From Paracoccaceae bacterium (GTDB lineage: Bacteria; Pseudomonadota; Alphaproteobacteria; Rhodobacterales; Rhodobacteraceae), in the NCBI GenBank assembly GCA_024636555.1, contig JAGXGW010000068.1:1-61695 (forward strand): DNA of 61,695 nt, in the 5' to 3' direction. The translations under genes were made by a program, and so were the position numbers. The stretch's first letter is position 1. Every line of letters starts with the position of its first letter. Under the pieces are notes generated by a model. The model searched no databases. It was given only the letters and a program-made list of their open reading frames with translations, and had not been told where the DNA came from. Below, in pieces: positions 27,884-36,303 of this stretch.

Positions 27884-28666
27884 ATGCGCATTCTGTTTCA
27901 ACCAATGATCCTGTCTGCCGGGGCGGCCGCAGCCCTTGTGCTTGCCCCGTTGGTGGCGGTGGATATCCCGCGCGGCATGGCGCCGTTCTCGCTGCCCGCC
28001 GCAGCACAGGCGCAGGACGCGACCGAAGCGGAGCAGAGCCGCCGGATCACCGTGACCGGCACCGGACAGGTCGATCTGCCTCCGGATATGGCGACAGTGC
28101 GGATCGGGGTGACGCAGCAGGACGAGGCGGCCGCCGCAGCCCTGCAGCAGACATCGGATGCGCTGGCCGCCATGCTGGAGCGGCTGGAGGGGCTGGGTGT
28201 TGCGGAGCGGGATGTGCAGACCTCGGGCCTGAGGCTCAACCCGGTGTGGCGCGACAGCCCCGACCGCTCCGAGCCGCAAGGACAGCCGGAGCCATGGGGG
28301 TTCGAGGCCAGCAACATGGTCACCGTGCGCCTGCGGGATCTCGAACAGCTTGGCGCGGTGCTGGATGCGCTGGTGTCGGACGGGGCGAACCGGCTGGACG
28401 GTGTGAGCTTCGGCCTGCAGGAGCCGGAGGTCGCACAGGACGAGGCGCGCCGTCTGGCCGTGGCGGAGGCCCGGCGCAAGGCCGCCCTTTACGCCGAGGC
28501 GGCAGGTGTCACGCTGGGGCATGTGGTCAGCCTGTCGGAGACAGGCGCGAACCGCCCGCAGCCACAGATGATGGAAACGGCCTCGATGCGCGCGGGATCC
28601 GTGCCGGTGGCGGCGGGCGAGGTGGCGATAGAGGCCGCTGTCCAGATGGTTTTTGAACTGCAATAA
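27884..28666 (+). CDS. SIMPL domain (DUF541) exported protein
   Basis: A 260-residue protein with a signal peptide (hydrophobic to about residue 26) ending near a PAAAQAQ cleavage region. The SIMPL/DUF541 domain follows: ITVTGTGQVDLPPDMATVRI, then AAALQQTSDALAAMLERLEG and a conserved ARRKAALYAEAAGVTLGHV. The family is periplasmic and of uncertain role; the E. coli member YggE is linked to oxidative stress. The start is the ATG after AAAGGAAAG. It is divergent from the GspL/GspC-like gene, with its own terminator. Confidence 0.9.
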   Translation: MRILFQPMILSAGAAAALVLAPLVAVDIPRGMAPFSLPAAAQAQDATEAEQSRRITVTGTGQVDLPPDMATVRIGVTQQDEAAAAALQQTSDALAAMLERLEGLGVAERDVQTSGLRLNPVWRDSPDRSEPQGQPEPWGFEASNMVTVRLRDLEQLGAVLDALVSDGANRLDGVSFGLQEPEVAQDEARRLAVAEARRKAALYAEAAGVTLGHVVSLSETGANRPQPQMMETASMRAGSVPVAAGEVAIEAAVQMVFELQ

Positions 28667-28681
28667 GCGGGGGCGAGAGAA

Positions 28682-28736
28682 GGGGGGCGCTGCCCCCGTC
28701 CTGCGGACTCCCCCGGGATATTTCGGGCAAGAAGAA
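28682..28736. repeat. Post-stop dispersed repeat, copy 2 (about 55 bp)
   Basis: Near-identical to 6308-6364 (GGGGGCGCTGCCCCC, CTGCGGACTCCCCC, GGGATATTTCGGGCAAGAAGAAG), and again just after a stop codon. A shorter relative (GGATATTTAGAGCAAGAAGAAG) lies after the stop at 36777. Confidence 0.9.
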
Positions 28737-28764
28737 GGGGGCGCGGTGATTTGCGCCCCCTTTT
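28737..28764 (+). terminator. Rho-independent terminator after SIMPL gene
   Basis: GGGGGCGC/GCGCCCCC stem with an 8-base loop and a TTTT tail, directly after the post-stop repeat. Confidence 0.85.
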
Positions 28765-28783
28765 GTCGTGATTTGAGTCTCTG

Positions 28784-30076
28784 TCAGGCGGAGGCTTTTG
28801 ACAGCGCCTGATCCAGATCGGCGATCAGGTCTTCGGCATTCTCGATCCCGATGGAAATCCGCACGACATTCGGACCTGCGCCCGCCGCGACCTGCTGCGC
28901 CTCGGAGAGCTGGCGGTGCGTGGTCGAGGCCGAGTGGATCACGAGGCTGCGGGTATCGCCGAGGTTGGCGACATGGCTGAACAGATCCAGACTGTCGACG
29001 AATTTGACGCAGGCGTCATAGCCGCCTTTCAGCGCGACGGTGAACAGCCCGCCTGCGCCTTTGGGGCAGATTTGTGCTACGCGGTGGTTATAGGGCGAGG
29101 AGGGCAGGCCCGCATAGGTGACGGCTTCGACCGCCGGATGCGTTTCCAGCCAGCCCGCCACGGTCATGGCGTTCTGGACATGGCGTTCCATCCGCAGGCT
29201 GAGGGTCTCGATTCCCATCAGCGTGTAATGCGCGGCTTGCGGGTTCATCGTCATGCCCAGATCGCGCAGCGCGATGGCGATTCCGTGGAAGGTGAACGCC
29301 AGCGGGCCGAAGGTCTCGTGGAATTTCAGCCCGTGATAGGCGGGTTCCGGGGCGGACAGGGCAGGGAACTTGTCGGTGGCGGACCAGTCGAATTTGCCCG
29401 AATCCACAATCGCGCCGCCGGTGACGGTGCCGTTGCCTGTCAGGTATTTGGTGGTGGAATGCACCACCAGCGTGGCCCCGTGCTCGATCGGGCGGCACAG
29501 GTAGGGCGTGGCCGATGTGTTGTCGACGATCAGCGGCAGGCCCGCCGCATCCGAGATCGCGCTGATCGCGTCCAGATCGGTGATATAGCCGCCCGGATTG
29601 GCGATGGATTCGCAAAAGACTGCGCGTGTATCGTCGTCAATGGCGGCTTTCACCGCATCCAAATCGTCGAAATCGACGAATTTCGCGGACCAGCCGAAGC
29701 GCTTGATCGTCTGGCTGAACTGCGTGACCGTGCCGCCGTAAAGCCGGGTGGAGGCCACGACATTGCGCCCCGGTGCCATGATCGCGAACAAAGCCATGAT
29801 CTGTGCGGCATGACCGGACGAACAGCAGACAGCGCCCACGCCACCCTCGAGCGTGGCAATACGCTCCTGCAACACGGCCACGGTGGGGTTGGTCAGACGG
29901 GAGTAGATATAGCCCACCTCTTGCAGGTTGAAGAGGGCTGCGGCGTGATCGGCGTCGCGGAACACATAGGCCGTGGTCTGGTAGATCGGTGTCTGCCGCG
30001 CGCCGGTGGCGGGATCCGGCCGCGCGCCGGCATGAACTTGCAGCGTATCGAAACCGTAGCTGGGTGCATCTGTCAT
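28784..30076 (-). CDS. metY: O-acetylhomoserine aminocarboxypropyltransferase (sulfhydrylase)
   Basis: A 430-residue PLP enzyme of the Cys/Met metabolism family. It makes homocysteine (or methionine) from O-acetylhomoserine and sulfide or methanethiol. The PLP lysine is in VVHSTTKYLTGNG, and the family start FDTLQVHAGARPDPATGARQ and GYIYSRLTNPTV are present. The length of about 430 is typical of MetY rather than the shorter MetB/MetC/MetZ (about 390). The start ATG has an excellent GGAGGAG site. It is divergent from a VOC-family gene. Confidence 0.93.
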   Translation of the reverse strand: MTDAPSYGFDTLQVHAGARPDPATGARQTPIYQTTAYVFRDADHAAALFNLQEVGYIYSRLTNPTVAVLQERIATLEGGVGAVCCSSGHAAQIMALFAIMAPGRNVVASTRLYGGTVTQFSQTIKRFGWSAKFVDFDDLDAVKAAIDDDTRAVFCESIANPGGYITDLDAISAISDAAGLPLIVDNTSATPYLCRPIEHGATLVVHSTTKYLTGNGTVTGGAIVDSGKFDWSATDKFPALSAPEPAYHGLKFHETFGPLAFTFHGIAIALRDLGMTMNPQAAHYTLMGIETLSLRMERHVQNAMTVAGWLETHPAVEAVTYAGLPSSPYNHRVAQICPKGAGGLFTVALKGGYDACVKFVDSLDLFSHVANLGDTRSLVIHSASTTHRQLSEAQQVAAGAGPNVVRISIGIENAEDLIADLDQALSKASA

Positions 30077-30189
30077 TGAAGTCTCCTCCCGTTTATACTG
30101 AGTTGACCAAATCAGTAGGCCATCCCGCATCGCTTCACAACGGGGCAGCGCGGGCCAACAGGCGGGCACAGGCCCGGAAAGGACACAGA

Positions 30190-30603
30190 ATGCGTTCCGT
30201 ATTTCATCTTGCGATCCATGTTCACGATCTTGACGCGGCACGCGAATTCTATGCCGGCCCGATGGGGGCCACAGAGGGGCGCAGCACCGATACATGGGTG
30301 GATTTCGATTTTTTCGGCCATCAACTGAGCCTGCATCTGGGCACTCCCTTCCTGACAAGGAATACCGGAAGGGTGGGTGATCATATGGTGCCGATGCCGC
30401 ATTTCGGGATCGTGCTGGGGCTGGCGGACTGGAAAGTGCTGGCGGCGCGGCTGGAAACGGCGGGCATCGATTTCGTGATTGCGCCGTCCGTGCGTTTCGA
30501 GGGCGAACCGGGCGAGCAATGGACGATGTTCTTCCGTGATCTGTCCGGCAACCCGATCGAGGTCAAAGGCTTTGCCGATACGACGGGAATTTTTGCCTCC
30601 TGA
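30190..30603 (+). CDS. VOC family (glyoxalase fold) protein
   Basis: A 137-residue single-domain vicinal-oxygen-chelate protein. The start MRSVFHLAIHVHDLDAAREF carries the first metal-ligand histidine. A mid-domain HQLSLHLGTPF and HFGIVLGLADW follow. It ends with FFRDLSGNPIEVKGF, where the glutamate is the usual last ligand. Members include glyoxalases, dioxygenases and fosfomycin-resistance enzymes, so the substrate is open. GGAAAGGA precedes the ATG. Confidence 0.88.
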   Translation: MRSVFHLAIHVHDLDAAREFYAGPMGATEGRSTDTWVDFDFFGHQLSLHLGTPFLTRNTGRVGDHMVPMPHFGIVLGLADWKVLAARLETAGIDFVIAPSVRFEGEPGEQWTMFFRDLSGNPIEVKGFADTTGIFAS

Positions 30604-30630
30604 CGATGGTTTGCGCGATGTTCCTCAGGT

Positions 30631-30657
30631 TTCAGCATAGTGTAGCTGTATGTTGAC
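30631..30657. promoter_or_regulatory. Operator-like palindrome 1
   Basis: TTCAGCAT-N11-ATGTTGAC. It shares both arms with the second palindrome 38 bp downstream (centre to centre). It lies upstream of the ribbon-helix-helix-like gene at 30709. Confidence 0.6.
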
Positions 30658-30668
30658 ATACCGCCTGC

Positions 30669-30695
30669 TTCAGCATACTGTGCATGCATGTTGAA
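30669..30695. promoter_or_regulatory. Operator-like palindrome 2
   Basis: TTCAGCAT-N11-ATGTTGAA. The symmetry extends outward by GC on each side to ten-base arms with one mismatch. Its downstream edge is 13 bp from the ATG of the gene at 30709, overlapping the likely transcription start and ribosome-site region. Confidence 0.65.
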
Positions 30696-30708
30696 GCAGG
30701 AGATATTC

Positions 30709-31326
30709 ATGGATGCGATTGTTGAACCTGACCGCAAGAGCGCCGGCAAACCCAAGGCAGCCCGCGTTGCGAAAGCGAAAAAGCCGGTCAAAGCGGTGCC
30801 GCGGCGCCAGAAACGTGCGGAGCGGCTGAGCAACGCGAACAAGGTGACATTCAGTCTGGACCCCGAAGTGCGGGGGCTGGTTGCGGCAGAGGCCAAGAAA
30901 GCCGGTCTGGAAGAAGGTCATTATCTGCAGCGCGCCATCGAGGCGCATCTGCTCGAGACAGCCGATACCGGCGCGGCGCTGGCCGAGCGTCTGCATGCCA
31001 AGCGCGCCGTGATCGAGAGAACGGTGGCTCTGGCCAAGCAGCTTGATCAGGATGGCGGATTCGACGAGCATTTCATCCTGACCGTGATGAAAACCGCGAT
31101 CCGTGACGATGAATTCGCGGGCCTCTATGCCACAGCCGTGGGTGCCACTGCGGATGACGCTGCTGGCCCCGATGCGGCGAAAATGCCGCTCAACCAGCAG
31201 CTTGGCCGCATGATCAAACGCGCTGTCGGTGCCAGAAGCAAGAAGAACGAGACCGGCCGCATCGCACGCGCACAGGTTTCGGGCGAGGCGATCACCACCT
31301 ACACGCTGCTTGAAAAGCCCGCCTGA
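30709..31326 (+). CDS. Basic protein with ribbon-helix-helix-like segment
   Basis: A 205-residue protein of unknown family. Residues 1-45 are strongly basic (AKAKKPVKAVPRRQKRAER). Residues 46-85 (NKVTFSLDPEVRGLVAAEAK, then GLEEGHYLQRAIEAHLL) have the strand-helix-helix pattern of a ribbon-helix-helix DNA-binding motif. The C-terminal half is helical with a basic patch (KRAVGARSKKN). The start at 30709 has an AGGAG site; an in-frame ATG 21 bp upstream lies inside palindrome 2. Its own promoter region holds two tandem palindromes, which suggests autoregulation. That is inference, as is the DNA-binding role. Confidence 0.7.
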   Translation: MDAIVEPDRKSAGKPKAARVAKAKKPVKAVPRRQKRAERLSNANKVTFSLDPEVRGLVAAEAKKAGLEEGHYLQRAIEAHLLETADTGAALAERLHAKRAVIERTVALAKQLDQDGGFDEHFILTVMKTAIRDDEFAGLYATAVGATADDAAGPDAAKMPLNQQLGRMIKRAVGARSKKNETGRIARAQVSGEAITTYTLLEKPA

Positions 31327-31357
31327 CAAAACTGGCTGACAGAACTGACTGCGACAG

Positions 31358-31385
31358 ATCGCGCCGCTAATCGCGGCGCGATTTC
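31358..31385 (+). terminator. Rho-independent terminator
   Basis: ATCGCGCCGC/GCGGCGCGAT stem of ten pairs with a five-base loop and a short T-run. It closes the ribbon-helix-helix-like gene and may serve the convergent gene at 31403. Confidence 0.85.
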
Positions 31386-31402
31386 CTTGTGCGTGTGGGG
31401 CC

Positions 31403-32407
31403 TCAGCGTATCCAGAAGCCGGCTTTCTTGATCTGGTTGCGGATCATCTGTTCGCGCCGGGGCAGGGCATCGCGGTCGAACATGGCGCGCAGTTTCTGGC
31501 CGCGCCCCTGATAGATCAGGCGTTTTGCAGGCTCGTGGGCTTTCAGGATACGCTTCATCTTGTTCGGGGCGGCGATCTCCTCCAGCTGCGCGACGACCGC
31601 ATCGCTCTCGCGCGCATAGAGCAGCGGCAGCAAACGATAGTGACAGCTGACCGCGCCATCCAGCAGCCCCTCTGGCAGGGTGGTGCGCCCGCCGCCCAGA
31701 GAATGGATCACCAACGGCAAGGCCACCTGATCCAGCCATGGGTCAAGCGACTGGCAGGCCAGTTCCGGCGGTGGCGTGTCGCGGATCGCAAGGGCCATGT
31801 CAAGAAAGCGTTGCCCGAAGACATGCGGGCAGCTGTAGAAAAAGAAACCCGCGTTGAAATAGAGATATTTCCGCCAGTATTCATCAGGTTGGGAGGGATC
31901 GAGCGAACTCTCGAAATCCAGCCCGAACTTGTCGTAGAGCGAGGACCAGATCGCGCTGTATCCCGGACCGTAAAGGTCGATCTGCGGCCATGTCCCCTCC
32001 CGCCGCAGGGAGGCCGTCGGGCGATCGAAATCGAACGGCACCTTTTCCAGATCGCCTGTTATGAGCGTATCTGTGTCGAAAAAGACGAACGGCTCTGCTT
32101 CCGGCAAGGCGAAAAGTGCCTCGATCTTGTTGCCGTAAGGATAGGCCGCCCCGAAATGCCGGCTCTCGAAGGGCAGGATCTCGGCGCCGAGCTGTTGCAG
32201 CATGTCCAAGGTATCCGCATCGCGGATCGTGGGGTCTTCAGGCCATAGCGGGCCGGGTTCAGGCATGGCGACGAAAAGCCTGCCCGCAAAATCGGGGCAG
32301 TTCCGGCGCAGGCTGGCGGCAAAAAGCAACGCCTCGCATTGTAACCGGCCGCGTTGCGCCACGACGAGCACGTTAAAGGGGTTTGTCTGTCCTACGCGCT
32401 TTGCCAT
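31403..32407 (-). CDS. Glycosyltransferase-like protein (GT-A fold, GT8-like)
   Basis: A 334-residue protein with a nucleotide-sugar transferase pattern. An N-terminal beta-alpha unit NVLVVAQRGRLQCEALLFA is followed by the acidic metal site FVFFDTDTLITGDL near residue 105. Later come YLYFNAGFFFYSCPHVFG and a basic C terminus. The DxD motif and the N-A-G segment resemble glycogenin/GT8-type enzymes, but the match is not close enough to name the product. The start at MAKRVGQTNPF is preferred; an ATG seven codons earlier is possible. Its promoter region is shared with the ABC exporter gene. Confidence 0.6.
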   Translation of the reverse strand: MAKRVGQTNPFNVLVVAQRGRLQCEALLFAASLRRNCPDFAGRLFVAMPEPGPLWPEDPTIRDADTLDMLQQLGAEILPFESRHFGAAYPYGNKIEALFALPEAEPFVFFDTDTLITGDLEKVPFDFDRPTASLRREGTWPQIDLYGPGYSAIWSSLYDKFGLDFESSLDPSQPDEYWRKYLYFNAGFFFYSCPHVFGQRFLDMALAIRDTPPPELACQSLDPWLDQVALPLVIHSLGGGRTTLPEGLLDGAVSCHYRLLPLLYARESDAVVAQLEEIAAPNKMKRILKAHEPAKRLIYQGRGQKLRAMFDRDALPRREQMIRNQIKKAGFWIR

Positions 32408-32717
32408 AACCGAGCCTGCCATACACAACTTTTTGCCTTACTATAGGCAGGTTATGCGCGGGACAGAAGAGGCGATAGCATTTGCAAGGCACGGGTCATG
32501 ACATGGCATGCGCGCGGGGCCTTTTTTGGGTCACCGTCCGGACATGCACATAACCGCGCAGGCTGGCGCGCACTCTTGTATCCGTGGTCCGGACAGGACA
32601 TTTAGGGTTATGTCCGTTGCGTCAAACGTGACATTCCACGCCTGACGCGGCAGAACCGCCGAGAAGTTCTTTGTCGACCCTGTATTTTCAAGCTGGTAGG
32701 TGGGACAGCGAGACGAG
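32408..32717. other. Gene-free divergent region with paired GTCCGGAC palindromes
   Basis: No gene is supported. GTCCGGAC occurs at 32536-32543 and 32587-32594. ACATAACC (32546-32553) and GGTTATGT (32606-32613) form a wider inverted repeat. A TGCCT-N6-AGGCA palindrome (about 32432-32447) lies near the start of the minus-strand gene. These are candidate regulator sites for one or both flanking genes. Confidence 0.45.
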
Positions 32718-34559
32718 ATGCACAAAGACAGTGACCACAGATTGATGACACAGAAAAAGCCATTGAGCGAACGGTGGCTGGAGCGTCTTCCGGCTGACAG
32801 CCTGCTGTTGCGCCTGCTGCTGGAAAGCTTTCAGGAGCATCGCTTCAAATATATGCTGGCCTCGGCGGCCATGGTGCTAGTGGCGGCGTCAACAGCCCTG
32901 TCTGCGTGGATGATGGGCGAGATCATCGACACTTTGTCTACACCCGAGGATCGCCGCCGCGTGTTCATGGTGGCAATAGGTGTGGCAGGGATCTTCGCCT
33001 TCAAGGGAATTGCATTCTATATCCAGGCCGTACTCATGGCGCGGGCCGGTAACCGGATCGTCGCGCAAAAGCAGATGCAGATCTACGACAGGCTGTTGCA
33101 GCAGGGTGTCGCCTTTTTCAACACCAACGAATCCTCGGATCTGTTGCTGAAGATCACCCAGAGCGCGCAGGCAGCGCGGCGGGCAATCGACACGATCGTC
33201 ACGGGCTTCATCCGCGACCTGCTGACCTTGATCGGTCTGGTGGCTGTGATGTTCTATCAACAGCCGTTTTTGTCGCTGATCAGTTTGATTGTGGGGCCGG
33301 TGGCACTGTACGGCTTGCAGAAGATCCTGAAAACCGTGCGTGCCGTGATGGCGCAGGAGATGGCTGGACTGGGCGAGATTATCCGCGTTGTGCAAGAAAC
33401 CTCGACCGGTGCGCGCGTGGTCAAGGCCTTCGGGCTTGAGCCGCGCATGGCCGGACGTATGGATGCGGCGGTGCGTCAGGTCGAGAACCGGGCCAACAAG
33501 ATGGTGCAACTCGAGGCGGCCACGATGCCGCTGCTGGACATCATTACCGGCGTCGCCATCGCTTCTATCGTGATGCTGAGCGCGATCAACATCTTCGGGC
33601 AACCTCCTGGCACGCCGGGGCAGTTGATGTCGTTCGTCACGGCCTTCCTGATGGCCTATGAGCCGGCCAAACGCCTGTCGCGGATGCGGGTCATCATCGA
33701 AAGCTCCATGGTGGGGATCAAGATGATGTACAGCCTGCTCGACGCCCCGCAGACGCTGATCGAGGCACCCGATGCGGTGAAGTTGCCGGATGGTCAGGGA
33801 GCGGTGCAGTTGGAGAATGTGCATTTCGCTTACAACGGCAACGCCTCGGTGCTGCACGGTGTGACAACGTCCTTTGCGGCAGGCAAGACCACGGCGCTGG
33901 TTGGCCCGTCCGGTGGCGGCAAGTCCACCCTGCTGAACCTGTTGCTGCGGCTATACGATCCGACAGAGGGCCGTGTGCTGATCGACGGGCAGGATATCAG
34001 CAAGGCGCGTTTCAGCTCGCTGCGCGAGAAAATCGCCTTTGTCGGGCAGGACACGTTCCTGTTTTCCGCCGCCGTGATGGAAAACCTGCGCCTTGCGCGC
34101 CCCGATGCGCCGGACGACGAGGTGATCGAGGCCGCCAAGATCGCCCATGCGCATGAATTCATCGAGAAGCTGCCCAACGGCTATGACACGCAGATCGGCG
34201 AGAACGGATCGTTCCTGTCCGGCGGGCAGCGCCAGCGCCTCTCCATCGCCCGCGCCGTGCTGCGCCGCGCGCCCATCCTGCTGCTGGACGAGGCCACAAG
34301 CGCACTCGACAGCCACTCAGAGGTGCTGGTGCGCGACGCATTGGCGCGGATCACAGAGGGCGTCACCACCATCGTGATCGCGCACCGCCTGTCCACCGTC
34401 ATGAATGCCGATTGCATCTGCTATCTCGAAGCGGGCGAGATCAGGGAACAGGGTTCAATTGAAGAGCTGCTCGCGCTGAACGGCCAGTTCAAGGCGCTGC
34501 ATGATGTGCAATTTGGCGGCAACCAGCCGGAAGAAGGCGCGCGGCGCACCCACGGGTGA
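32718..34559 (+). CDS. ABC transporter, fused permease and ATP-binding protein (MsbA-like)
   Basis: A 613-residue half transporter. About six transmembrane helices lie in residues 40-330. The nucleotide-binding domain follows: Walker A VGPSGGGKSTLLNLLL near residue 396, signature LSGGQRQRLSIARA near 500, Walker B LLLDEATSALDSHSE near 521 and the H-loop IVIAHRLSTV. The arrangement matches lipid A or lipid/drug exporters such as MsbA, acting as a homodimer in the inner membrane. The substrate is not shown. ATG 32718 has GAGACGAG upstream; an upstream in-frame GTG and a later ATG (32745) are alternatives. Confidence 0.9.
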   Translation: MHKDSDHRLMTQKKPLSERWLERLPADSLLLRLLLESFQEHRFKYMLASAAMVLVAASTALSAWMMGEIIDTLSTPEDRRRVFMVAIGVAGIFAFKGIAFYIQAVLMARAGNRIVAQKQMQIYDRLLQQGVAFFNTNESSDLLLKITQSAQAARRAIDTIVTGFIRDLLTLIGLVAVMFYQQPFLSLISLIVGPVALYGLQKILKTVRAVMAQEMAGLGEIIRVVQETSTGARVVKAFGLEPRMAGRMDAAVRQVENRANKMVQLEAATMPLLDIITGVAIASIVMLSAINIFGQPPGTPGQLMSFVTAFLMAYEPAKRLSRMRVIIESSMVGIKMMYSLLDAPQTLIEAPDAVKLPDGQGAVQLENVHFAYNGNASVLHGVTTSFAAGKTTALVGPSGGGKSTLLNLLLRLYDPTEGRVLIDGQDISKARFSSLREKIAFVGQDTFLFSAAVMENLRLARPDAPDDEVIEAAKIAHAHEFIEKLPNGYDTQIGENGSFLSGGQRQRLSIARAVLRRAPILLLDEATSALDSHSEVLVRDALARITEGVTTIVIAHRLSTVMNADCICYLEAGEIREQGSIEELLALNGQFKALHDVQFGGNQPEEGARRTHG

Positions 34560-34688
34560 CGGCTGGGCTTGCTTCGGTAGCGGCTGGGGGCGGCCGGGGC
34601 GGCCACGGCTGACGCAAGCTGAGGCGTAACCGCCAATATTGCTTACAGATTTCGCCGCATCAGTGCCGATGTTTCAAGGAGAGTTTAA

Positions 34689-34772
34689 TGGTGGGCGACC
34701 CAGGAATCGAACCTGGCGTGCGTCTCCGCGAGGGAGTTACAGTCCCCTGCCACACCTTGCGGCCTGTCGCCC
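34689..34772 (-). tRNA. tRNA-Tyr (anticodon GTA)
   Basis: An 84-nt class II tRNA. The acceptor stem is GGGCGAC/GTCGCCC, the anticodon GTA sits in GGACTGTAACTCC, and a long variable arm is present. The T arm is CCAGG-TTCGATT-CCTGG, with discriminator A and an encoded CCA. Confidence 0.96.
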
Positions 34773-34915
34773 ACTGCGATGGCAAGCCACCGCGTGAGGG
34801 GCTGATTAATGCCCCGCCAAGGGGAGGTCAACAGGAAAAACCTTGCAGCTTCGCGCCCTGCAGCGCATGAACGGGCGCGACAGCACACCAGCCAGCCGGA
34901 CGAGGGCCAGACATC

Positions 34916-35695
34916 ATGAAAAAGCCCAAATGGGTCGTGGAAAAAGAGCAGGCCCGCAAAGCCGATGCCAGTGAAACCCTGTGGCTTTTCGGGCTGCATG
35001 CGGTGCGTGACGCGCTGATGAACCCTGCGCGCGTCAAGTTGCGGCTGGTGGTGACCAAGAACGCGCATGACAAGTTGGCCGAGGCGATCGGTGTGAGCGG
35101 GGTTGAGCCCGAACTGGTGGACCCGCGCCGGTTCTCGGTGCCGATTGACCCGCAATCGGTGCATCAGGGCGCAGCGCTGGAGGTCAAACCGCTCGATTGG
35201 GGCCGCGTGGCCGATATTTGCGTGGGCGTTCCCGGACGGGTGCCACGGGTGATTCTGCTGGACCGTGTGACAGACCCGCATAACGTCGGCGCGATCCTGC
35301 GCTCGGCCGAGGTGTTCGGGGCCTGCGCGGTGATCGGTCCGCGCCATCATTCCGCGCCCGAAACGGGTGCCTTGGCCAAGACTGCCAGCGGGGCACTGGA
35401 GCGGCAGCCTTATCTGCGGGTCAGGAATCTGGCCGAGACGATGGAGGAATTGCGCGCCATGGGCTACATCCTGCTGGGGCTGGATGGCGGTGCCACGCAG
35501 ACCATCGAACAGGCGGTTGAGGGCCGGCGCGACCGGCCCGTGGCCCTGGTGCTGGGGGCAGAGGGGCCGGGCCTGCGGGAACGAACCCGCGACACCTGCG
35601 ATCATCTGGTCAAGATTGCGTATGCGGGCGAATTCGGCTCGCTCAACGTCTCAAATGCCGCCGCTGTCGCCCTATATGCTTCCATGGAGCATTGA
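34916..35695 (+). CDS. rlmB: 23S rRNA (guanosine-2'-O-)-methyltransferase, TrmH/SpoU family
   Basis: A 259-residue SPOUT methyltransferase. An N-terminal substrate-binding domain (LWLFGLHAVRDALMNPARVK) precedes the knotted catalytic domain. Family motif 1 is DPHNVGAILRSAEVFGACAV, motif 2 is VALVLGAEGPGLRERT and motif 3 is SLNVSNAAAVALYA. This layout matches RlmB, which methylates the ribose of a guanosine in 23S rRNA helix 80. The zinc-ribbon gene starts 11 bp downstream and is probably in the same transcript. Confidence 0.92.
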   Translation: MKKPKWVVEKEQARKADASETLWLFGLHAVRDALMNPARVKLRLVVTKNAHDKLAEAIGVSGVEPELVDPRRFSVPIDPQSVHQGAALEVKPLDWGRVADICVGVPGRVPRVILLDRVTDPHNVGAILRSAEVFGACAVIGPRHHSAPETGALAKTASGALERQPYLRVRNLAETMEELRAMGYILLGLDGGATQTIEQAVEGRRDRPVALVLGAEGPGLRERTRDTCDHLVKIAYAGEFGSLNVSNAAAVALYASMEH

Positions 35696-35706
35696 AGGAC
35701 GGGCGC

Positions 35707-36057
35707 ATGACCTATGGAACGAAAGTGGCGACCTGCTGCTATTGCGGGACGCGCGCGGCGCTGGTTCTACGCGGCAAGGAGCGGCATGAACTGGCCTGTT
35801 CCAACTGCGGTGCGCCGTTGCATAACCTGAAGATGCTGCGGAGCGAGGCGGTGCAGGATCACCCTGTCGTCACGCCGCAACCGGAGCGCGGCGGCCCACG
35901 CAACCGTCCGGTCTCGCCGCAGATCGACTGGTCCCGCACGACGCAATCCAGCGGCAAGACCAAGGGCAAGATCAAGGCCAAGCCGAAAAAGCGCAAAAGC
36001 ACGGCACGCTGGCTGGTCGGTGAGATCCGGGATTTCGTCGAGGATATTCTGGATTGA
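35707..36057 (+). CDS. Small zinc-ribbon protein
   Basis: A 116-residue protein with one four-cysteine zinc ribbon at the N terminus (CCYCGTRAAL, then LACSNCGAPLHNLKML). A lysine-rich linker (SGKTKGKIKAKPKKRK) and a short acidic amphipathic C terminus, EIRDFVEDILD, follow. No functional family is recognised. The basic linker suggests nucleic-acid contact, but that is only inference. An AAGGACGGG ribosome site supports the ATG at 35707. It sits 11 bp after rlmB and about 130 bp before a very strong terminator. Confidence 0.8.
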   Translation: MTYGTKVATCCYCGTRAALVLRGKERHELACSNCGAPLHNLKMLRSEAVQDHPVVTPQPERGGPRNRPVSPQIDWSRTTQSSGKTKGKIKAKPKKRKSTARWLVGEIRDFVEDILD

Positions 36058-36187
36058 TCCGGGCCTCGCGCGGAAATCACAGGTTTATTACCGCCTCTTC
36101 ATATTCCGTTCATGGTTCCCATTTGAAGGTATGAGGCGCGTTATCGGAACATACGCGTCCTCTTCACTGTCCCTCGTTCCGTGACTG

Positions 36188-36248
36188 GCGCCCAAGGTTC
36201 ACCTTGGGCGCTTTTTTGCGGGCGCTTTTTTGTGGGCGCTTTTTTTGT
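36188..36248 (+). terminator. Strong terminator with triplicated 3' arm
   Basis: A perfect ten-pair stem, GCGCCCAAGG/CCTTGGGCGC, with loop TTCA and T6 (36188-36217). GGGCGCTTTTTTG is then repeated twice more in tandem, ending near 36248. The repeats re-create the descending arm and T-tract without a new 5' arm. Confidence 0.95.
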
Positions 36249-36303
36249 CGGTTGTGTCGCAGCGGGACTATGCGCTGACCGGTCCGGCGGATAGGGTGGA
36301 GCA

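Noticed and set aside
30077-30120. ACTGA..TCAGT hairpin with GATTT and ATAAA upstream of metY, resembling a SAM-II riboswitch
   Set aside because: The loop is too short, the stem overlaps the GATTT element, and the required GCTAAA element is missing.
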